In this document: positions 1 through 5,795 of the stretch, piece after piece
Position numbering within the stretch: the stretch's first letter is position 1
How the letters are laid out: every line of letters begins with the position of its first letter
Assembly (NCBI GenBank): GCA_002339725.1
Contig: DDKN01000100.1
Coordinates: 1-5,795 of the forward strand
DNA length: 5,795 nt
Direction: 5' to 3'
DNA from: Thiobacillus sp. UBA2597
GTDB lineage: Bacteria > Pseudomonadota > Gammaproteobacteria > Burkholderiales > Thiobacillaceae
Made by a program: the position numbers and the translations under genes
The notes under the pieces: model-generated
What the model saw: only the letters and a program-made list of their open reading frames with translations
The model's database searches: none
What the model was told of the DNA's origin: nothing

Positions 1-64
1 GCGGGGAGGGCAGGGGTGGGGAGCAAGCTTTCCGCCCTCCATCGCCCGTGCCTTCCCCTCCCGG

Positions 65-86
65 CCTCCCCCACCAGTGGGGGAGG
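65..86. repeat. Perfect C/G-rich palindrome downstream of alaS
   Basis: Arms of 10 bases (CCTCCCCCAC at 65-74, GTGGGGGAGG at 77-86) are exact reverse complements around a 2-base centre. It lies past the alaS stop codon in the alaS direction of transcription. C-rich/G-rich palindromes of this style are common dispersed intergenic elements in proteobacterial genomes; assignment to a named family is not possible from one copy. It may also stabilise or end the alaS transcript, but no T-run follows on the minus strand. Confidence 0.6.
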
Positions 87-101
87 GGCTACCCACCATC
101 T

Positions 102-137
102 CCCTCTCCCCCTTGGGGAGAGGGGCGGGGTGAGGGG
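102..137. repeat. Second C/G-rich palindrome with a GGGGTGAGGGG tail
   Basis: Arms CCCTCTCCCC (102-111) and GGGGAGAGGG (115-124) pair perfectly around a 3-base loop. They are followed by CGGGGTGAGGGG (126-137). The pattern of C-rich arm, G-rich arm and a GGGGTGAGGGG tail is familiar to me from repetitive intergenic elements of many beta- and gammaproteobacteria. Together with the palindrome at 65-86 it forms a compound repeat ending about 30 bases from the alaS stop codon. Positions 1-24 (GGGGAGGG and GGGGTGGGGAG stretches) may be part of the same element. No gene is visible in 1-167. Confidence 0.6.
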
Positions 138-167
138 CGCGGGGCAGAGCCGAAGCGAAAGTGCGGC

Positions 168-2780
<2,613 letters not shown>

Positions 2781-2902
2781 GGCGCGGGCAGAGGGGGCAA
2801 TGGGAAAACCCGTGAATTCTAGCCGCAACGCCAGGGCTGGCATAGCGTCGGCTGTGTCGTGGCAGGCCGAACGGCAAGGCCGGCAGGCCAGGCGGCTGGA
2901 CA

Positions 2903-2931
2903 GCTTGGCGCGAATCGCCCGGTTGCCAAGC
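2903..2931. repeat. Inverted repeat GCTTGGC/GCCAAGC overlapping a -35 box
   Basis: GCTTGGC (2903-2909) and GCCAAGC (2925-2931) are exact reverse complements with a 15-base spacer, centre to centre 22 bases (about two helical turns). The right arm overlaps the predicted -35 hexamer of the rhodanese promoter (2923-2928). That position suits a dimeric regulator, but no known operator is recognised and chance is not excluded in such GC-rich sequence. Confidence 0.3.
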
Positions 2932-2951
2932 CGGGCGCGCCTCTATATATT
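2923..2951 (+). promoter_or_regulatory. Sigma70-type promoter for the rhodanese-tusA-dsrE2 cluster
   Basis: The -35 element TTGCCA (2923-2928) and -10 element TATATT (2946-2951) each match consensus at five of six positions and are separated by the optimal 17 bases. The -10 lies in an AT-rich island within very GC-rich surroundings. Predicted transcription start is near 2958, giving a leader of about 40 bases before the rhodanese ATG. Confidence 0.6.
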
Positions 2952-2965
2952 AGCGGCCGCTTATA
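2948..2965. promoter_or_regulatory. Near-perfect 18-bp palindrome at the predicted transcription start (candidate operator)
   Basis: TATTAGCGGCCGCTTATA is symmetric at eight of nine base pairs; its core AGCGGCCGCT (2952-2961) is a perfect palindrome. It starts inside the -10 box and covers the predicted start site, a classic repressor position. It also lies between the divergent alaS and rhodanese genes. I do not recognise it as the site of a known regulator, so the operator role is inference. Confidence 0.35.
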
Positions 2966-2996
2966 AATTGAACCATCTTGGGCAAAGGGCGCATTC

Positions 2997-3326
2997 ATGT
3001 TCGGTGGCTACGGTTTCAAGGAAGTCGATGTCGATTATCTGGCGAGCGTCGATCCCGCCAGCATCCATTTGCTCGACGTGCGCACCGATGCCGAGGTCGC
3101 GCGCGGCGTGATCGAAGGCGCCGTCCATCTGCCCCTGCATCTGCTGCCGATGCGCGAGCACGACATTCCCAAGGACAAGCCGGTCATCATCTACTGCAAC
3201 TCCGGCGCCCGCTCGGCCCAGGCCTGCGCCTTCCTGGCCGCCAAGGGCTACACCAACATGCACAATCTGGCCGGTGGCATCATGGCCTGGATGCGCGCCG
3301 GAAAACCCCTGACCACCTTGGGTTGA
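2997..3326 (+). CDS. rhd: Single-domain rhodanese-like sulfurtransferase
   Basis: 109 aa, one rhodanese domain, no signal peptide or membrane segment, so cytoplasmic. LLDVRTDAEVARGVIEGAVHLPL (25-47) is the conserved first half. IIYCNSGARSAQA (64-76) is the active-site loop, with C67 as the persulfide-carrying cysteine in a six-residue CNSGAR loop typical of sulfurtransferases rather than Cdc25-type phosphatases. LAGGIMAWMRAGKPL (91-105) is the usual C-terminal signature. The ATG at 2997 has an AGGG ribosome site seven bases upstream and fits the domain boundary. As first gene of a rhodanese-tusA-dsrE2 cluster it is expected to move sulfane sulfur (from glutathione persulfide or thiosulfate) onto TusA. 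Donor preference cannot be read from sequence. It could alternatively serve general sulfur trafficking or detoxification. Confidence 0.93.
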   Translation: MFGGYGFKEVDVDYLASVDPASIHLLDVRTDAEVARGVIEGAVHLPLHLLPMREHDIPKDKPVIIYCNSGARSAQACAFLAAKGYTNMHNLAGGIMAWMRAGKPLTTLG

Positions 3327-3343
3327 TTCCTTATCCCCCAAGG
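3316..3343 (+). other. Stem-loop spanning the rhodanese stop codon
   Basis: CCTTGGG (3316-3322) and CCCAAGG (3337-3343) pair perfectly over a 14-base loop that contains most of the TGA stop codon. Only a short T stretch follows (three T), so it is not a convincing terminator. It could protect the 3' end of the rhodanese message or set different transcript levels for rhodanese and tusA. Confidence 0.35.
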
Positions 3344-3355
3344 CTTTGGCTCTGG

Positions 3356-3382
3356 TTGCAATCTACCAACAACTGGTTTAAT
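3356..3382 (+). promoter_or_regulatory. Possible internal promoter for tusA-dsrE2
   Basis: TTGCAA (3356-3361, four of six) and TTTAAT (3377-3382, five of six) sit in an unusually AT-rich 103-base gap between rhodanese and tusA. The 15-base spacer is shorter than ideal. A 17-base alternative uses TAATGT (3379-3384) but matches less well. The gap size and base composition support a regulatory role more than the hexamers do. Confidence 0.3.
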
Positions 3383-3429
3383 GTAGCCGGGCTTTTTTTA
3401 GCACATGCTGATTTTGTAAAGGAGCAGAA

Positions 3430-3657
3430 ATGAACTTCGATAAAGAGCTCGATGCGCGCGGCCTGAACTGCCCCCTGCCCATCCTCCGTGCCAAGAAAAC
3501 CCTGGGTGAACTGGCCGGCGGCCAAGTCCTCAAGATCATCGCCACCGATCCGGGTTCCGTCAAAGACTTCGCTGCGTTCGCCAAGCAAACCGGCAACGAG
3601 CTCCTGTCCACCGCCGAAGCGGGCGGCGAATACACCTTCTTCATCAAGAAGAAGTAA
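3430..3657 (+). CDS. tusA: TusA-family sulfur carrier protein
   Basis: 75 aa, the whole length of a TusA/SirA-fold protein, cytoplasmic. ELDARGLNCPLPILRAKKTL (6-25) holds the defining CPxP motif with C14 as the persulfide cysteine at the start of helix 1. ATDPGSVKDFAAFAKQTGNELL (38-59) is the second conserved block, and the protein ends in a beta strand and a basic IKKK tail. A strong AAAGGAG site lies five bases before the ATG. TusA accepts sulfur from rhodanese or a cysteine desulfurase and passes it to DsrE-type proteins. The location between rhodanese and dsrE2 points to dissimilatory sulfur handling rather than tRNA thiolation, although tRNA thiolation or molybdenum-cofactor supply are alternatives for the family. 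dsrE2 starts 47 bases downstream with no terminator between. Confidence 0.93.
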   Translation: MNFDKELDARGLNCPLPILRAKKTLGELAGGQVLKIIATDPGSVKDFAAFAKQTGNELLSTAEAGGEYTFFIKKK

Positions 3658-3704
3658 GTCAAGAAGCAACCCGGGCAAGGCACGGCATTTAGGGTGGAGG
3701 AGAC

Positions 3705-4217
3705 ATGGACGACCAAAAGAAGCTAGCCATCATCGCAACCAAGGGGACGTTGGACTGGGCCTATCCGCCCTTCATCCTGGCGTCCACTGCAGCGGCGCTG
3801 GGTTATGAAACCCAGATTTTCTTCACCTTCTACGGTTTGCAGATGGTGCGCAAGGACCTGAGCGGCTTGAAGGTCAGCCCCCTGGGCAACCCGGGCATGC
3901 CCATGAAGATGCCGTTCGGCCCCAAGTGGTTCCGCGGCATCAACTGGAACATCCCCAACGCCATCCAGGGCATCGTGCCGGGCTTCGAGTCGCTGGCCAC
4001 GGTGCTGATGAAGCAGACCATCAAGAACAACGGCGTCGCCACCATCCCGGAACTGCGCAGCCTGTGCCAGGAGGCGGACGTCAAGTTCATCGCCTGCCAG
4101 ATGACGGTCGAGCTGTTCGGCTTCAGCCACAGCGACTTCATCGACGGCCTGGAGTACGGTGGCGCCGCCACCTTCTTCGAGTTCGCCGGCGAATCGGACA
4201 TCTGTCTCTTCATCTGA
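3705..4217 (+). CDS. dsrE2: DsrE2-type DsrE/DsrF/DrsH-like sulfurtransferase
   Basis: 170 aa, matching the larger DsrE2 branch of the DsrE/F/H-like proteins rather than ordinary DsrE (about 120-130 aa). The start KKLAIIATKGTLDWAYPPFILASTAAALG (5-33) is the first Rossmann-like strand and helix, followed by a conserved insert rich in Gly, Pro and Met (LGNPGMPMKMP, 60-70). VKFIACQMTVELFGF (126-140) carries the family motif C-x-M-(S/T), with C131 the likely persulfide site. C121 and C167 are the other cysteines. Hydrophobic stretches (22-34, 38-48) are interrupted by charged or polar residues, so I see no clean membrane helix, although some DsrE2 proteins are reported as membrane-associated. GGAGG at 3696-3700 lies four bases before the ATG. 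It probably exchanges sulfur with the TusA encoded just upstream. The final acceptor (DsrC, sHdr complex or other) is not in this window. Confidence 0.88.
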   Translation: MDDQKKLAIIATKGTLDWAYPPFILASTAAALGYETQIFFTFYGLQMVRKDLSGLKVSPLGNPGMPMKMPFGPKWFRGINWNIPNAIQGIVPGFESLATVLMKQTIKNNGVATIPELRSLCQEADVKFIACQMTVELFGFSHSDFIDGLEYGGAATFFEFAGESDICLFI

Positions 4218-4229
4218 GCCACCAAACTC

Positions 4230-4264
4230 AACGCAAAGGCCGCCTCCGGGCGGCCTTTGCGTTT
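4230..4264 (+). terminator. Long perfect hairpin closing the sulfur cluster
   Basis: Two 15-base arms (4230-4244 and 4249-4263) pair without mismatch around a TCCG tetraloop, starting 13 bases after the dsrE2 stop codon. The stem includes an AAAGGCCGCC/GGCGGCCTTT core. Only TTT follows before GGGG, so the U-tract is short, but stem strength and position make a terminator the simplest reading. Near-symmetry would allow some function from the other strand. Confidence 0.75.
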
Positions 4265-4357
4265 GGGGTCGCCCAACCATGGTCGAGTAAATCGCTCGGG
4301 TGCTTGTTGCGCGACGGACAAAAACGGAAATCCACGTCACCAAACTGCAAAAATGCC

Positions 4358-4387
4358 TTGCCCGGTCTAAGTAGCTTCCGCTAGGAT
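4358..4387 (+). promoter_or_regulatory. Weak promoter candidate for the FadL-family gene
   Basis: TTGCCC (4358-4363) and TAGGAT (4382-4387) each match sigma70 consensus at four of six positions with an 18-base spacer. Transcription would start near 4395, giving a leader of about 105 bases. I found no better pair between the upstream terminator and the gene, and no sigma54-type GG-N10-GC site in the part I inspected. Confidence 0.3.
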
Positions 4388-4414
4388 TCACGTACTTTCC
4401 GATTGGTACATGCG

Positions 4415-4456
4415 AACCACTGCGGTGGTTGGGCGAAGGGAGTCGCCCGGCATCCC
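4415..4456 (+). other. Potentially folded mRNA leader: two tandem hairpins with possible pseudoknot
   Basis: AACCAC (4415-4420) pairs with GTGGTT (4425-4430) over a TGCG loop. Directly adjoining, GGGCGA (4431-4436) pairs with TCGCCC (4443-4448) over AGGGAG. The GGGA of that loop (4438-4441) can also pair with TCCC at 4453-4456, which would make an H-type pseudoknot. The stretch lies 30-80 bases before the ribosome binding site of the outer-membrane gene. It does not match any riboswitch consensus I know. Confidence 0.35.
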
Positions 4457-4485
4457 GGCTAATCGATCAACTGGTTTTTTCGTGG

Positions 4486-4490
4486 AGGAG
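4486..4490 (+). promoter_or_regulatory. Ribosome binding site fixing the FadL-family start
   Basis: AGGAG ends nine bases before the ATG at 4500. The reading frame stays open upstream to an ATG at 4410, but that longer start lacks a purine-rich site and would put 30 non-hydrophobic residues ahead of the signal peptide. The site at 4486 therefore decides for 4500. Confidence 0.8.
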
Positions 4491-4499
4491 ACCACTCAA

Positions 4500-5672
4500 A
4501 TGCAACTCAAGAAACTCACCGCCGCGCTCGCTTTCACTGGCCTGGCCCTGTCCGGTTCCGCTTTTGCCACCAACGGCATGGTGCTGGAAGGCTACGGCCC
4601 CATTTCCCTGGGCATGGGCGGCGCCGCCACGGCCTATGACAACGGCACGGCTGCCATGATGAACAACCCCGCCACGCTGGCGCTGGGCGGTCAGGGTTCG
4701 CGGTTCGATTTCGCTTTGGGTACGATTGGCCCGCGTGTTAACACGAACGCACTGGGTAGTTCCGATGCAGGCCAGTTCGCGATGCCGGCCTTCGGTTACA
4801 CCAACACCTCGGGCAATCTGACCTACGGTATCGGCATGTTCGCCCAGGGTGGCATGGGCACCGATTATGATCCCGCGCCGGCGTTTGCCGAAGTTTCCGT
4901 CGGCCGTGTGATCCTCCCGCTGGCCTACAGCATGGGCAACCTGACCATCGGCGGCAGCATTGACTATGTCTTTGCCGCTATGGACTTGGTGTATGACATG
5001 ACTGGTGACGGTGATGCGCTTGATCCTGCTGACATCAATTTCAAGGACAACACCAAATACTCGGGCAAGACCAAGGCCAATGGCTTCGCCGGCAAACTTG
5101 GCTTGACCTACAAGGTGAGCGATCAAGTCACCTTGGGCGCCACCTATCAGACCAAGGCCAACTTGAGTGATCTCAAAGGTGGCGGCTACAAGATGACCGG
5201 CTTCGATATGCCTGCCATCGCCGCCATCGGTGTGGCCTTCAAGCCAAGCGACAAGATGATGATCGCGGTCGACGTCAAGGATGTCATGTGGGATGACGTC
5301 ATGGACATGCCGGTTGTTTATAAGAACGGTGTTGACATTACTGGTAATGGCTTCACCCAGAAGTGGGATGATCAGACCGTCATTGCGATTGGTCTTTCCT
5401 ACAAAATCAACGATGCCCTGACCGGCCGGATCGGCGCTAATTTGAGCGAGAATCCGATTCCCAATCAATATGTCAGCCCCTTGTGGCCGGCCATTGTCGA
5501 GAACCACTACACGGCAGGTATCGGCTATGCTCTGAGCAAGACGTCTAACATTGATTTTGCTGTCTCCTATGCGCCTGAGGTGAAAGTCACGGGTACGGGT
5601 GCGGGTAACTTGGGTCTTGAAATCAAGCACAGCCAGCTGAACTGGCAGTTGATGTACAGCCACAAGTTCTAA
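4500..5672 (+). CDS. FadL/OMPP1/TodX-family outer-membrane channel
   Basis: 390 aa. MQLKKLTAALAFTGLALSG is a typical signal peptide, with predicted cleavage after AFA (23/24). The mature start TNGMVLEGYGPISLGMGGA leads into the family's N-terminal hatch signature, including NPA (56-58) after AMMN. The rest is alternating beta-strand sequence with Gly/Asn-rich turns and ends in YSHKF; the terminal Phe is the usual beta-barrel assembly signal. The family forms 14-stranded barrels that pass hydrophobic compounds (long-chain fatty acids, aromatics) sideways through the outer membrane; substrate cannot be assigned here. At 367 mature residues it is shorter than E. coli FadL. An Asp-rich segment (D166-D183) looks like a surface loop. 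G+C falls to about 45-50% in 5281-5400, well below alaS. It has its own upstream region and terminator, so it is probably a single-gene unit. Confidence 0.9.
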   Translation: MQLKKLTAALAFTGLALSGSAFATNGMVLEGYGPISLGMGGAATAYDNGTAAMMNNPATLALGGQGSRFDFALGTIGPRVNTNALGSSDAGQFAMPAFGYTNTSGNLTYGIGMFAQGGMGTDYDPAPAFAEVSVGRVILPLAYSMGNLTIGGSIDYVFAAMDLVYDMTGDGDALDPADINFKDNTKYSGKTKANGFAGKLGLTYKVSDQVTLGATYQTKANLSDLKGGGYKMTGFDMPAIAAIGVAFKPSDKMMIAVDVKDVMWDDVMDMPVVYKNGVDITGNGFTQKWDDQTVIAIGLSYKINDALTGRIGANLSENPIPNQYVSPLWPAIVENHYTAGIGYALSKTSNIDFAVSYAPEVKVTGTGAGNLGLEIKHSQLNWQLMYSHKF

Positions 5673-5690
5673 GCTGGACTTGTTGCCCTG

Positions 5691-5725
5691 AAAGGGTTGC
5701 GGGCTCCGGCCCGCAACCCTTTTTT
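5691..5725 (+). terminator. Strong intrinsic terminator after the FadL-family gene
   Basis: A 14-base perfect stem (5691-5704 with 5709-5722) closes on a TCCG tetraloop and runs into six T residues (5720-5725). It begins 18 bases after the TAA stop codon. Stem, loop and T-run are all textbook for Rho-independent termination. Confidence 0.93.
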
Positions 5726-5756
5726 CTTGCCCTTCATTCCAGGTGGCCTGAGTCGT

Positions 5757-5779
5757 GCCAGGCATCCAACGTGCCTGGC
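5757..5779. repeat. Inverted repeat near the window end
   Basis: GCCAGGCA (5757-5764) and TGCCTGGC (5772-5779) are exact reverse complements over a 7-base loop, extendable by a wobble and a G-C pair. No T-run adjoins on either strand. It may be the 3' hairpin of a gene beyond the window or a repeat. I see no gene in 5726-5795. Confidence 0.4.
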
Positions 5780-5795
5780 GCAATCGCCCAGGATC

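Noticed and set aside
2978..3433. Alternative plus-strand frame over the rhodanese gene
   Set aside because: Arg/Gly/His-rich out-of-frame shadow; the rhodanese frame has the complete active-site loop.
3723..4391. 222-codon minus-strand frame over dsrE2
   Set aside because: Crosses the dsrE2 terminator and lies opposite a well-supported gene; no motif.
3370..4477. Shared CAACTGGTTT before tusA (3370-3379) and before the channel gene (4468-4477)
   Set aside because: A 10-base match between two places is expected several times by chance in a window of this size, and no symmetry or conserved spacing supports an operator.
4410..4499. N-terminal extension of the FadL-family protein
   Set aside because: The 30 added residues are polar and would block the signal peptide; the AGGAG at 4486-4490 serves the start at 4500.
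4467..5783. 438-codon open frame on the minus strand
   Set aside because: Antisense to the FadL-family gene, runs through its terminator, and shows no family motif or signal; a composition artefact.

Overview
The window reads as a moderately GC-rich proteobacterial chromosome. The alaS region is roughly two-thirds G+C by hand count. A beta- or gammaproteobacterium with sulfur-oxidising capacity is the best guess. The evidence is a Gram-negative outer-membrane beta-barrel gene, an AlaRS of standard bacterial length, a palindromic C/G-rich intergenic repeat of a kind common in these groups, and a rhodanese-tusA-dsrE2 cluster typical of sulfur oxidisers. The taxon itself is inference.

Layout. 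Positions 1-167 lie downstream of alaS and hold two C/G-rich palindromes. Positions 168-2780 (minus strand) carry a complete alaS (870 aa) with all catalytic and editing landmarks in place. Positions 2781-2996 are a divergent regulatory region: a good sigma70-type promoter faces right, an 18-bp near-palindrome sits over the predicted start site, and a second inverted repeat overlaps the -35 box. Positions 2997-4217 (plus strand) carry three small sulfur-transfer genes in order: a single-domain rhodanese (109 aa), TusA (75 aa) and a DsrE2-type protein (170 aa). They end in a long perfect hairpin. Positions 4264-4499 are an upstream region with a weak promoter candidate and a potentially folded mRNA leader. 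Positions 4500-5672 encode a FadL/OMPP1-family outer-membrane channel with signal peptide and C-terminal Phe, closed by a strong intrinsic terminator at 5691-5725. The last 70 bases hold one further inverted repeat and no gene that I can support.

How the genes work together. Rhodanese, TusA and DsrE2 are known partners in cytoplasmic handling of persulfide sulfur. Rhodanese loads TusA, and TusA exchanges sulfur with DsrE-family proteins that feed oxidation (Dsr or sHdr pathways) or biosynthesis. The genes for the final oxidation step are not in this window, so the route cannot be assigned. The FadL-type channel has its own transcription unit; a role in bringing hydrophobic sulfur to this relay is a speculation that I flag separately. 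alaS is housekeeping and transcribed away from the cluster.

Nothing here is clearly a new system. The most interesting points are the promoter architecture in front of the sulfur cluster, the possible separate promoter for tusA, the folded leader of the channel gene, and the channel gene's lower G+C with an Asp-rich loop.
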